Positions 21,715-33,489 are shown, counted from the stretch's first letter. The stretch: DNA of 64,000 nt from Zygnema cylindricum (GCA_037447655.1 JBBHKE010002290.1:65001-129000), one strand, 5' to 3'. The notes: generated by a model not told the origin, from the letters alone. Numbers and translations are program-made.

Positions 21715-24700
21715 CTAGTCACTTTTCAATTTTAATCCACAGTTTTCTCTGCAATAAATCAACTTAGGGGAAGGCACTGCTTTTGTCATCATGTCTGCAA
21801 TCATTTCTCTATCAGTTTTATGAACCAGTTTAATAATTTTATTTTCTACCTTCTCTCTGACAAAGCTTAGTCTAATATCCATATGCTTAGCTTTGAAGTG
21901 ATGTTTCGGATTAGCTGCAATCGAGATAGCAGCTTGATTATCACAAAAAACATTTTGAGTTCCAGACTTCATGAACCCAAGTTCTTCAAGAAGAGATTTA
22001 ACCCACATTAATTCTTTGGTGGCAGCACAGGAAGCCATGTATTCAGCCTCCATAGTGGACTGAGCAACTACTTTTTGTTGCTTGCTACTCCAACAACATG
22101 CACCGGATCCAATTTGCAACACATATCCAGTCGTACACCTCCTTAAAGGCACATCTCCATAACTAGCATCACTCCAAGTGGTGATGTCAGTGTGCTCCCC
22201 TCCCAAATGCAACCATAATTCCCTTGTCCCCACCAGATACCTCATCACTCTTTTGGCAGCCTCCCAATCTCTCTTTCTTGGTTCATTTAGATTTCTACTA
22301 AGGACACCTACAGCTGCAGCTATATCCGGACGGGTACAGTTCATAAAATAAATTAAACTGCCTACAATCTGCCGATAAGGGATATTTTCCATAAATTTTC
22401 TTTCTATCTCGTCCATCTCATCATTAATGATGAATATTCCTCCTTCTTCACTCCCCTCACTCACTTTCTTCAAATCCATGGGAGTAGTACATCCGTTTGC
22501 TTTCTCCATTTGAAATTTTTCTAGCATATTACCGATTGCTTCTTTTTGAGTGAGTCTTATAATTCTATTCCCTCTATCTCTCTCCATCTGAATTCCCAAA
22601 ATGTACTTTGCTTCGCCAAGATCTTTCATATCAAAACTGCTTCTAAGATCCCGTTTTAGTTTGTTAATTTTATCTAAGGACTTGCTTAAGACCAACAAAT
22701 CATCCACATAAATAGCAATAAATATCACTCCATTCTCATCTTCAAATAAATATATAGAGTGATCTGAACTAATTCTGATATACCCCAAACCGGTCAGAAA
22801 TTCGTCGAGCTTTATATTCCACTGTCGCGGGGCTTGCTTAAGCCCATAGAGTGATTTTATCAGTTTGCAAACTTTGTTTTCTTCCCCACTTTCCACGAAT
22901 CCTTCCGGTTGCCTCATGTAAATTTCTTCTTCCAACTCTCCGTGGAAAAAGGCAGTTTTAATATCCATCTGGTGGATTTCCATATCCTCCGCTGCGGCTA
23001 TACTTAAAAGGATTCTAACAGAAGGAAATCTGACTACAGGTGCAAAGGTTTCTTCGTAGTCTATCCCCTCTTTCTGTGTATAACCTTTTGCAACTAACCT
23101 AGCTTTGTACCTCTCAATGGTATTATCCGGGTTTAATTTAAGTTTAAACACCCACTTACATCCGATCGGTTTTCGGTCCGGTGGACAATCTACCAACTCC
23201 CATGTATTGGCTTCCATAATAGAGGCCATTTCTTCATTTATAGCTGTGATCCACCGGCTACTTTCTGGAGTGTTTATAGCCTCTAAGTATGTTTGAGGTT
23301 CATCTGGGTGAGACATCTTTGTGAGTTGGTTATTTGCTTGTCTTTCTTGAAGTCGTTTACTACTTCTTCTTCCCCCTTCAAAATCGGACGCCGGTATGGA
23401 AGGCATCCTTGGGTTTCTTTTTTGGGAGATTTTCAGCTCCCCTATCTTCCAATTGTGGTGTCTCATCAAGTTCCTCATCGGTTTCCACTTCGTATTGTGG
23501 CGTTGCCTCGGATGTTGTCCTTTCCTCCTTCTCCTTTGGTAGATCTGCAGATTTTTCTTTTTCTCCCTCTTCCTTCTCTTCATTTTCAAAGTCAAAGTCA
23601 GAAAACTGATCCGTTTCAAATCTGATTTTGACTTCCTTATTATATTTGAATGGATCAATGGACTTCTCTTCATTCATCACCACTATGTGTTTTACCAAAA
23701 TTATATCTCTCTTTTTCAAGTCATACACTCGATATCCTTTTGTGCTCTCATCATATCCTACAAGATATCCTGGTTTCCCTCTTCCCTCTAACTTCCATTT
23801 AGTCTTATCGGAATCCAAACTGTAGACTTGACTTCCGAACACTCTCAAACTAGACAAATCAGGCTTTCTTCCTGTCCACCTCTCATACGGAGTTTCCTCC
23901 TTATTTGCTGAAGTTAGGACTCTATTTTTGATGAAATTAGCATAGTTCATAGACTCAGCCCAAAACTGCAGCCCTATCCTCTTATCACTTAACATACTTC
24001 TGGACATATCTCCTAAAGTTCTATTCACTCTTTCTGCTACTCCATTTTGTTCCGGATTATAGGGAACAGTTTTCTCATGATGAATTCCTTCTTCTTTAAG
24101 ATATTCTTCAAAATCCCTTGAGGTGTATTCTTTCCCATTATCACTTCTTATCTCTTTTATTGAGGTTTCATGTAGCTTTTCACTCCATACTTTATACTCT
24201 TTGAAACATCTTAATACCTCTGACTTATGTCTAAGAAAGTATACCTTCGTGTATCTAGACCAATCATCTGTGATAGTTAACATCCATCTTTTCCCCCCAT
24301 GTGAGGCATACCTAGCAGGTCCCCAAACATCAGTGTGAACTAGATCTAATACTTTCTCTCTCCTAAATGTGGTTGCCTTTGGAAATGGAAGTCTATGAAT
24401 CTTCCCTTGGGCACATCCACTACAATCATCAAAGGTCTCATCATCTTCAAAAGTAATACCCTCCACTATTCCATTTTTCTTCATTTTCTTTAATCTATCT
24501 AGATGCACATGCCCCAACCTTTTATGCCAAAGCATCATCTCACTTGCACACGAGTAGAGAACACTCTTTTCATTGCAAAGTACAATTCTGAACATTCCTT
24601 GACTGCCCTTCTCAGCTATGAAATAAACCTCATTATCAAAGCTTGCTGTGAAGATTCCTTTCCTAGTTCCTGTTTCAAACTCCTTTTCATCTAGGACAGC

Positions 24701-26128
24701 TGTTGAGACTAGGTTCTTGCTAAGTTGTGGAATGTAAAGAACGTCTGAGAGTGTTACAATTGAGGCCTTTCCATCAACTAGAACCTTCAAGTCAACAGTT
24801 CCAACAAGACTTGTGGTTTCTACTCTACCATCTCCGTACTCTATCTCAACTGTTGGGATCTTTCTCAGTTTAGTGAACCACCGCTTATCTTTGCACATAT
24901 GCATTGAAGCCCCTGAGTCTATGATCCACCCATCCTCGGGTGGATCCCTCTTACCTCCGAAAGCACACTTTTGTCTCCGTGGAATGTCGACATGCTTTTC
25001 AGTGTTTTTCGGATTAAGGAGAAGCTCCTCAAGCACCTCTTCAGGTTCAGTTTTTTCTTCCACTTCCTCATCAAGAACTTGAGTCAGGAAAGCCTTTTTC
25101 TTTCCTCCGTCCTTTGAGGTTCCTTGACCATCTTTCAGTCGAAGATCTGCAAGTCTGACACAATCTGCCATATAGTGTCCCGGTTTCTTGCAAAAGTGAC
25201 ATAATCCTCCTCGAGAAGTTCCTCTCCCCTGTCTATCAAATCTGCCACCTCCTTGTCCTCTTCCACCAAAGTTTCGATAAGGATCTTTCCCTCTCTCCTC
25301 ATCACGCTTCCGCCAATCAGCTCCTGCAGACAATGCTTGAACACTTGGACTCCCTCTCCTAAGCTCTATGGTGCTTTCTTTCACTAAAATCATTCCCACA
25401 GTGTCATCCCAATTCCAATTGCTATCTCCTATGTCCTGCAATCGGTTAATGATATTCTCATACTCTTCAGGTAGTTTCATCATTAATGTGTTCACTCTTT
25501 GTCTCTCAGACCATGAGTTACCTGCACTCTCTAACTCTCCAAACAATGCTCCTAAATCATTGCAATAATTATCCATACTTCCTCCCTTATAAGTATAAGC
25601 TGCAATCTTATTTTCTGCCAACTGTTGCTGCTGCAATGATCCACTCTTATATTTGTTAACTAGTGATATCCAAATCTGAGATGAAGATTTGACATGCATA
25701 AGAGGAATGGCAATGCCCTTTGCTACACTTTTAAGAATTAAGAGCTTAGCAACCTTGTCTTTGTAGTTCCACTTTTCAGACTCTGATCTTTCGGTCTGAA
25801 CCCTTGTCGTTGTTGCTGGTGGTGCTGCTGCCGGTATCGCCTTCGGCAATGGTGTTACTTGAGTTGCAACTCCTTCCTTTTCTCCTTCCATGACAATCTC
25901 TTCTCCTTCCTCATCTTCATCCTCGGTGATGGTGGCAGCTGTTCTACCAACTGTAGAGGCGGAGGTGCCAGAAAAACGTGTCCCTCCAAACCCAGGTGGA
26001 GGTGGGCATCGAATTTGTCCAGACACTATGCCCCATAAATGCTTCTCAAATAGTTCTCCCTCCATCATCATTTCCCAATAAAGAAAGTCTGATCCATCAA
26101 ATATGGGCACCCTAGAGGGTGGGCCCAT
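21715..26128 (-). CDS. Copia-1A gag-pol polyprotein (single frameshift near 23418)
   Basis: Gag begins MGPPSRVPIFDG at the ATG ending at 26128; an in-frame ATG eight codons upstream (26152) lies in the LTR. Order on the minus strand: Gag with CCHC knuckle CHFCKKPGHYMADC (about 25165-25206), protease WIIDSGASMHMC (about 24920), integrase zinc-binding region and D-D-E residues in HTDVWGP, RSDNGKEY and PEQNGVAERVN, then RT (MDIKTAFFHGEL, SLYGLKQAPRQW, YVDDLL) and RNase H (TWSDASYG, STMEAEYMAS), ending at 21715. Compared with Copia-1B, one extra A in an A6 run near 23418 shifts the frame in the integrase-RT linker. Otherwise both halves (about 900 and 650 residues) are open. It makes cytoplasmic particles in which reverse transcription occurs. 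Confidence 0.94.
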
Positions 26129-26132
26129 AACC
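26119..26132 (-). promoter_or_regulatory. Copia-1A primer-binding site, half-tRNA-iMet type, overlapping gag start
   Basis: Plus strand GTGGGCCCATAACC, directly inside the 5' LTR, equals the anticodon arm of plant initiator tRNA-Met (CAT anticodon at 26126-26128). The element RNA is therefore complementary to the middle of the tRNA, as known for Drosophila copia, which is primed by a 5' half-tRNA. The gag ATG is the complement of that anticodon. Confidence 0.82.
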
Positions 26133-27023
26133 TGAAATTCTGTGGTCTCCATTGACCCACAGAATGAGCAGCCTATGTAAAGCCTCTAGGATAATATTTG
26201 CCCTTTCTACTTTCCCGCTGAATAAGCGCCACCCAGGCACACAAATATTCTGACCACTCTCACCCTTGTGAGGACAAGACTCCCCTGAGTCAAACGCAAA
26301 AAGAATCACTGAATTTGCTCACCCGAGCAGTAAGTTATGGCTGGTCAAAGATGACCTTTATAGTTACAAGCTCTCTTAGAGAGAGAGGTACCTAAATATT
26401 ACTAAGTCTCGGTCTGCCTACTCACGACTACCTACTATTAAACCCTAGTCCAATAGGAACACTATAAAGTACAAGAAGGTACAATGGGCGATGTACTTAT
26501 TGTACAACTATTGTACGACAAGGTCTACAAGGTGACACCTGTCATATCGGAAGCCATGGTTCCTCCTCCCATCTTCTCCGGTATCAAATAATGTGGCGCC
26601 ACGTGGCACCGCGTGACGCTATATCCGTATGCCGCCGAAAAGCTCACTTCGCGTGGCGGCTATAATGCCGGCCGTCCGATCAAAACATATTTTACACGGT
26701 TCAGATTCGCGTACATGCAGAAATTGCTCATTTTGGTTAGTCTGCTGTTAATTAGCTGTTTCGTTAATATTTATATATTTATGAAACCCGTCACGTGTAT
26801 CGTTTCGTAACGCCTTAATGGTTAAGGCGTTAGGCTACAAAGACTATAGAGGTCACAGGTTCAAATCTAGTACTAGGCACTATTTTAGCCAAAATACCCT
26901 TAACTGCAAAAACTGCCACTTTCTAAATATGGCGGCAGCCATGGCGCGCCTTTGATCCTAACTCTCTTTCTTTAAAACAAAACTAAAATAGGGAAGTGAA
27001 CTATTAATTACCTCTTTTCAACA
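26133..27023 (-). repeat. Copia-1A 5' LTR
   Basis: 891 bp, in element sense TGTTGAAAAGAGG...AGAATTTCA. Near-identical to the 3' LTR. Confidence 0.95.
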
Positions 27024-27028
27024 GTTAT

Positions 27029-29006
27029 ATAGCTCATGATGTAGTACTCCGATTTCCTATTTTAACATACGACAAAAAGACAAAAGATAAAAGACAAAAG
27101 ATAAATGTTTTACTATGGGGTGGAGGTTCGAAACAAATATGCAACACATTTTAGGTGAAGGAAACATTATTGTGTGCTTAAAAGAAGTTTAGCCATCTAA
27201 AAGCAGTCTAATCATATAGCGATGATATTGCTTTTGAGTTTGAAACCATGTTGCATTCATAAAATAGACGATTTGATTAGTGGCTCCTCTTAAAGTCACA
27301 AAAATTAGATATTGTCGCCTTTACTTCAAGTTTACTGATTAATTTATATTGTGGTTCCGTTGGCTTTTTGACGATTTCTAGCTACAGCAACAATTCCATG
27401 GCCCTTGTGACAAATCTCGTTTTTCACAAGCGCACGAAACATATTCGTATATGGTGGTATACCGTGCGAGACTTGGTTAATTCGACAATTTGAATGTCAA
27501 TGTGTTACTCCAAAGCTACTGACATGATAACCAAGGCAGTTGTGTAAGATGTGCTTTGGATGGGGTGGCCTGAATTAGGGTTGTGTTTATTTTGACCACT
27601 ATCATAATGAAAGGGCGATTGTTGGATTATTTGTTGAGCATTGAGCGTCCTCAAACTTTGACGATTTATCGATTCGCAAAGTTTAGTTTGGTTTTGAGGA
27701 TGTTTCACAGTCGTGTTGACGTCGTTGTGTTTATTGTGTTGGCGATACTTTTTGTACGTCCGATACAGAAGTGTTCGTTTAAGAGTTCGAATGAGCTTCA
27801 ACTAGTAGCTTTGTCTGAGTTGCATAAAATATTTGGCGATACTCTTACGTTGGGCCGATTTATTTGTATGACGTGACGTGATGAATCATAATGCACCAAC
27901 ACAAATTGTGATCCCATGAATTACTAGATATACGGGGATGTATGGAATCACCAGTTGTTGTTGAAGGCGTCCACACGGAACCACCACATTGGACCACACA
28001 CGTGTAGGCAACTTATTGCATATAGGCATATAAAGATATAAAACGTATAGATGCATTAGAGAAATATATCTCTCAAAATCATAATTACATCATGTACTAA
28101 AGCATGACTTGTACATTCCCAAATAGAAGCTAAAAAGATAGTCTTAGTGGGAGAATTCCAAAAATTTTAGGAAGATTGTTCCAGCATTCATTGTATATTC
28201 TTTCTCGAATATAACTTAATTGATGGCTCAAGTTATTTTAAACCTGCCTACATCTTATTTGTCTGACATCTTTGCCTCTCCCAATCTTAATCTACTCTTG
28301 AGATTCACCAAAAGTCACTATTCTCTGTGTATGTTTGGTTCATGTCTACACTTATCTGTGGCCACGAGCTTGTGTGATCGATTCAAAATTTTATGAGCAA
28401 GATATAGAAGGTACGCCCTGCCGTGCATAATGTCCCTTTTTGTGTTTCTTAGTGCTCTTATTGCTTCATTCATATTTTGTTTTTTTGGTAGGGTCGGTGA
28501 GTTAAATTGAGTGATGAGTGAGAGAAAAAACAACCTGTAACTGAGGAATTAGCTTCGCTAAATTTATTGGCTTTGGCCGATCTCTCTCTCCTATGTAATG
28601 TGAATGCTTCCTCGTTTTGTTATTTGACTTTGGTTCGATCCCATCAGTTTTCCCTTTCAAATTTGTGATGTTTGTTAGCGTTTGTTTTACTTGTAGGAAT
28701 ATGTAGTTATTTTGTTGTTTTGATTTATAACCTTTAGCGGTCGTTCAACAATTCTACATTTAAATCATGCTTACACCTGGATGGTTTAACCATCGCGTTT
28801 TAGGAAATAAACTAATAAAGTCTTCTCCTTTTAAATTGAAAGCATTCCCTGATTCGCCACGTGGCATGTATTGCGAAGACGCCAGCCTCTTGACTTTCAC
28901 TGTTTCGACCGTACGGGTGTCGGATGGACATTTGGTTTGCCGGAGATTACGATATTTGTATGCCGTATTTTATGGTACGGCAATGTACGGTATATTGTAT
29001 GCCGTA
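27029..29006. other. About 2 kb without a recognised gene
   Basis: Unique-looking AT-rich sequence. Open frames such as the one at 27583-27876 show no domain, splice pattern or homologue in the window. A G-box CGCCACGTGGCATG is at about 28857, and a short duplicated GTACGGCAATGTACGGTA block is at 28975-29030. Confidence 0.5.
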
Positions 29007-29591
29007 TTTCATGGTACGGCAATGTACGGTACACTGCTCAGGCGTGAAACCTTTTGCTCCAATAACTGATACGTTCAGACAAGTAAAGTCACAAGTAGTT
29101 TGTCGTTTGTGGTCGTACACCTGACTGTTTAGAACCGTATTAGTGTACTTTTTGTATCTAGTATAACCGGTTTATATCCGTTTTAATGAGGGAAAACAAT
29201 TACTGAAACAGTAACTGTGAAAGGCTGGAAACTCTGAAAGCTTTGTCAGTATCGACAAGGTGAAAATGATAAATCGACAAAACAATAAAGTACGAGCAAA
29301 CGTCAAAAGTACAATTTTTCTGTTTCTTTGTCATTTGGGTTGACCGTGGTGCGTGGTTTGACCGGAGTGCAAACTGCAAACTAACTTTAGCTTGTGACTG
29401 TCACGCGTGACGTGACGGATGTTGACTTTCTTGTTTTCCTACAAACTGCAGAAAACGACAACCATATCTGGCCGCATATAGTTTTTTGGACGGTCTCCGT
29501 TACTCTAATGTTTTTCTCTAAATTTTACGACCCATTTATTTTCAAAAGGAATTGCAAGTGTACGAATTTTACGTGGACCGTCCGATGACGC
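29007..29591. repeat. 585-bp tandem duplication, copy 1 (uninterrupted)
   Basis: Runs from TTTCATGGTACGGCAATG to CCGTCCGATGACGC and is followed head-to-tail by copy 2. It preserves the empty sites of two insertions that split copy 2: near 29131 (T5) and TA at 29201-29202 (T7). Confidence 0.88.
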
Positions 29592-29960
29592 TTTCATGGT
29601 ACGGCAATGTACGGTACACTGCTCAGGCGTGAACCTTTTGCTCCAATAAATGATACGTTCAGAGTTCAGACAGATAAAGTCACAAATGGTTTGTCGTTTG
29701 TGGTTGTACATTTGACTGTTTACTACACCGCCAATCGCTATTAGAGTAAATAACGCTAATTCGGTGCCCTTTTTTCAAAAAAAAAAACCTGAAATACAAT
29801 CCATAATTCTATTTTTTCCATTATTCTAATTAGGGTAATTCTTCAATTAGCGTTAATAATGGAAGTACACTGCGACGGAAATAGTGTGGCGTACGAACAG
29901 GGTATCTCCGTACGAAATTGTACTTTTTGAATTACAAAGGCATAAAAAGATGCTTAACAT

Positions 29961-30323
29961 CATAGTTCAAAAGTAGGCGTTTTTTGGTAGGCCTTTTGTA
30001 GGCCGCCTTTAGCGTAAGTTGTGTTACGGGCTTTCCATGTGATCTTCTTAGATCGCTACTCTCATCAGCGACCGTCCGATCGTCCGAATCTGACGGTTAA
30101 ATAAAAAGTCGCTCAAAACTCACAGAAAAAGATTTTTTTGTCCGATTTTTTTTTCAAATTTAGACATGACGTTTAATTCTCTATCGATCCATGTGCAACT
30201 CAACCCTGTTACTATTTTATTTCGTTTTGCGGCCAATACAATATGGGTCTTAAGGCCATATTGTATGTTTTGCATACAATAGGCATATTGTATGGGCGTA
30301 CGGTCACCTACTTTTGAACTATG
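29961..30323. mobile_element. hAT-like element e2 (363 bp, complete)
   Basis: TIRs CATAGTTCAAAAGTAGG / CCTACTTTTGAACTATG, flanked by CTTAACAT (29953-29960) and CTTAACGT (30324-30331), an 8-bp TSD with one mismatch. The interior holds stacked palindromes CAATATGGGTCTTAAGGCCATATTG-like and CATACAATAGGCATATTGTATG. Non-coding. Confidence 0.85.
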
Positions 30324-30590
30324 CTTAACGTTATTGCGCACCTTAGATGTCCTATGCGCATAAAACGCACGGAGTAAACTAACGAATACTACGTTCCGTG
30401 CGCATAAAACAATATAAAACTTTTAAAATTCGTAGGTAAAATTTGTACTTTTTGTACTTTTCAAATTTAAATATTTAAATATTGAAAACCCTAAAAACTG
30501 AAACGTACAACGAACTAGCGGCGAGCGCCGGAATTTAAGGCGTCTCCAACGGCGGCGTCCTCCTAAAGAAGGTGTGGAGGACAAAAAAAA

Positions 30591-30835
30591 TACGCGTGCG
30601 AGACGCCATAAATTTCGCGGCTCGCCGCTCAGATAGAAATACGCGTGCGAGACGCCATAAATTCCGGGGCTCGCCGCTCATATAAAAATACGCGTGCGAG
30701 ACGCCATAAATTCTGCGGCTCGCCGCTCAGATAGAAATACGCGTGCGAGACACCATAAATTCCGCGGCTCGCCGCTCATATAGAAATACGCGTGCGAGAC
30801 GCCATAAATTCCGCGGCACGCTGCTCATATACAAA
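30591..30835. repeat. 49-bp minisatellite, five units
   Basis: Units start at 30591, 30640, 30689, 30738 and 30787 with exact 49-bp spacing: TACGCGTGCGAGACGCCATA followed by AATTCCGCGGCTCGCCGCTC and a short AT linker. Units differ by a few substitutions. GC-rich and partly self-complementary. Confidence 0.92.
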
Positions 30836-30849
30836 TATGCAACGAACTA

Positions 30850-31048
30850 CACCGCGAATCATTATTAGCGTTATGAACTCTATATCGGCACCCCAGAATT
30901 TTGACATTAATACCTTAAATAGAATAAACTACACTATTTAAGGACGTGGACCATAATCTGCCACGTCTCCTATCACTAAATTAGAATGAATGACGCTAAT
31001 TTTTTCTTTATGCTAATAATTTCTCAACGCTAATAATGATTCGCGGTG
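30850..31048. mobile_element. TA-flanked TIR element T6 (199 bp)
   Basis: Ends CACCGCGAATCATTATTAGCG and CGCTAATAATGATTCGCGGTG, TA at 30848-30849 and 31049-31050. The flanking AACGAAC-TA-GCGGCGAGCG occurs uninterrupted at 30507-30524, an empty site. Confidence 0.92.
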
Positions 31049-31831
31049 TAGCGGCGAGCGGCGGATTTTACGGCGTCTCCGACGGCGGCTTCCTTTTTAA
31101 GACGGAGTGGAGCATAGGTAAAAAATACGCGCGCGCAAATGAACCACCGTCTCATTTTTTAAAAATGCTCGTACAATTTCTCGTACATTTGAGACGTACG
31201 AAATTTACGAAAGCTACGAAACAAACGAATACTACGTAGTTTTCGTAAAAAAGTTCAAATCCGTACGAATTGGACATCTATGTTGCGCGCACATGTGATG
31301 TGCACTGGAAGAAAGAGATGGAAACTCGTCAACAAAAGTCATGTTTTAATATGTTCGTCCGTCGACCGTGTGAACATCGCGACGGCGTACGAATTGTCAG
31401 ATTTTGTACGTGTAAACATATTACAGTCGACATCGAAAGGGCGGGTATTTATTATTCAAGACAACCCAAATTACAGTTAAGGATTAATTAGTACATATTA
31501 AAAAAAAAAAATCCCGATTAGTGTTAATAACACTAATTTCTTTTTTACGCTATTTATTCCTTTACTCTAATAACAATTGACAGTGTACCGTATTAATGTA
31601 CTTTTTTATCTAGTATAGCCGGTTGTAATCCGTTTTAATGAGGAAAACAATTACACCGTGAATCGCTATTAATGTTAATGATTTTTTCGTCTCTTTAAAC
31701 ATCTATTATCCGTACACATATGTCGAAAAGTGGTTCTGACGGTTGCGATTGAAAGGTAAGATTCTCAGCTTCCGATTGGCGGTCTCAAATTGAAAATCGG
31801 ACAAGTGTGTACGGAGAAAAAATGTTTTAAG

Positions 31832-32597
31832 TTAGGTTCAAAAGTAGGCGTTTTTATGGTAGGCCTTTGGTCGGCTCCTTTTTCGTAAGTTGTGTTATGG
31901 GCTTTTCATGTGATCTTCTTAGATCGCTACTTTGATCGGCGACCGTCCGATCGTCCGAATCTGACGGTGTAAATATAAATTTTTGGTCCGAATGTTTTAA
32001 TTGGCCTTAATAGGTCCGAATACAATATGGGTCTTAAGGTCATATTGTATGTTTTGCATACAATAGGCATATTGTATGGGCTTACTTTCACCTACTTTTG
32101 AACCATAGTTGTTCACGGCGTTTGGTGCGAACGATTTAATTGCGACGAATTATACGTAACAAACGCATTGAACCTTTTGAAAAAATCGTAAAAATCGTTA
32201 ATGAATTTTCGTCCGGACTATTCCGTACATGTAGACAAAAATAAATTTCACATATACCGCAGTTTGTACCATTTTCGTACATTTCCGGTATCTTTTCGTA
32301 ATAGTCCGTACATTTTGGGTACAATTCTGTACATTCCTGTAAAAATGCTGTTCAGTTTACCGGACAGAAAGTACTACGAAGTGCAACGTATCTTTTCGTC
32401 AAATTTCGTACATGTACTGTACAAAACCGTACAACTATCGGAAAATACCGTACAATTTCCGTGAATTAGCCGTTCAGTTTACCGGACAGAAAGTACATCG
32501 CGTTTTTTTACGATTTATTCAAAAGTCACGAATTGTACGTTTTAAACGGAAAAATGGAAAAAATCCCGCGATTTGAACAACTATGTTTTGAACTATG
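31832..32597. mobile_element. hAT-like element e3 inside T7
   Basis: Left end TTAGGTTCAAAAGTAGGCG, right end TTTTGAACTATG, perfect 8-bp TSD GTTTTAAG at 31824-31831 and 32598-32605. Its right TIR is split by f2. Confidence 0.88.
32104..32585. mobile_element. hAT-like element f2 inside the right TIR of e3 (482 bp)
   Basis: TIRs CATAGTTGTTCAC / TTTGAACAACTATG, perfect 8-bp TSD TTTTGAAC at 32096-32103 and 32586-32593. Subterminal DNA repeats CCGTACA and CAGTTTACCGGACAGAAAGT many times. No open transposase frame. Confidence 0.9.
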
Positions 32598-32909
32598 GTT
32601 TTAAGTGGCGAAAAAAGGGAATTGATCATGACAGTGACTGTTTTGGTTGCGGACTGTCACTTACGTCATTTTGTCAAAAAGCGTACGTTTGAAGTACACA
32701 ATGGTACAAATAAAGTACCGTTGAGTATAAATTTGACGGTCAATCGGTTGGACATCTTTGACTTTCATAATATTGTTTCAACCGATTAAATTTTGCCGCG
32801 CTTGCGAACGTCGACCGTCATAATAAAATTAGCAATTCACACGGCCGACGAGCGTTTACGGTAACAAAACTGCGGCGACCACATGTAAATAAAATGGTTG
32901 CAGACAGTA

Positions 32910-33447
32910 CACCGCGCATCGTTATTAGTGTCAAAGTTTAAATAGTGTGTAAGTAAATATACCGTCATTGACGCTAATTAAGAATTTGAAAATTAAAAAA
33001 AAAAAGGTTTATTCTAATTTCAGTTTTAACGCTAATTTGGAACAGCAAAAATGGAAAATTTTCTGTACGATTATATACATTATTATATGTATCCGTACAA
33101 AATATAAAAAATTGTACACCGTAGTGAAATTTAAATATCCGTACATGTCAGACTTATATACATGTCAGACCAATCCCGTTTTTTTAGCGCAAGTTCTTAT
33201 GCGAACGCGTCCGATTTAAGTCATTTTTTGTAAAATTTTCAACTAAAAAGGTACATTTATGTACGGTCTGACATCGACCGTACACCACACTATTTACATA
33301 TTAATGTACTTTCGTTCTGTACGCTAATTTGTACGGACCTCAATTAACGTCAAGGATAAATTAAAATCACGTATACTATTTTTGGAAAAAAATCAAAATT
33401 TTAAGAACCCAAATTAGTGACCGTGACACTAATAACGATGCGCGGTG
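32910..33447. mobile_element. TA-flanked TIR element (T3 subfamily) inside the foldback left arm
   Basis: Ends CACCGCGCATCGTTATTAGTG and CACTAATAACGATGCGCGGTG, TA at 32908-32909 and 33448-33449. The opposite arm carries the uninterrupted site (AAAAAATTACTGTCTGC near 35012-35028). Confidence 0.92.
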
Positions 33448-33489
33448 TAACTTTTTGTCGTTATGTGAGCTCCACGGTGAGAGCACTTA

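Larger units (their letters stand above)
20806..27028 (-). mobile_element. Copia-1A, nearly intact Ty1/Copia retrotransposon
   Basis: LTRs 20811-21701 and 26133-27023 (891 bp each), flanked by the perfect 5-bp duplication GTTAT (20806-20810, 27024-27028). I see only a handful of LTR differences (first base of the 3' LTR; CAG against AAC near 21638 and 26961), so insertion is recent. Internal region 21702-26132 holds one gag-pol interrupted by a single frameshift. The primer site matches the anticodon arm of initiator tRNA-Met. Confidence 0.96.
29726..31584. mobile_element. TA-flanked TIR element T5, containing nested elements
   Basis: Left end CACCGCCAATCGCTATTAGAG after TA 29724-29725; right end CTCTAATAACAATTGACAGTG before TA 31585-31586. 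Collinearity of the flanks with copy 1 supports treating these as two ends of one insertion. Inside lie e2, a 49-bp minisatellite and T6. Confidence 0.7.

Noticed and set aside
23400-23435. Programmed -1 frameshift in Copia-1A at A-AAA-AAG
   Set aside because: A -1 slip would not restore the downstream frame (the lesion is one extra base), and Copia-1B reads through without any shift.
26117-26132. Initiator tRNA-Met gene
   Set aside because: Only the anticodon arm matches; there are no acceptor, D or T arms. Its place next to the LTR makes it a primer site.
27500-27545. Copia RNase H tail remnant (ATDMITKAV-like translation)
   Set aside because: Only about ten residues resemble the family ending, with no supporting flank.
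28924-29124. Repeated MPYFMVRQCTV translation
   Set aside because: Comes from a short DNA tandem repeat (GCCGTATTTTATGGTACGGCAATG-like), with no evidence of coding.
30591-30835. Regular repeats as a CRISPR array
   Set aside because: Head-to-tail 49-bp minisatellite without unique spacers in a eukaryotic transposon; the 62-bp array at 41588 fails for the same reason.
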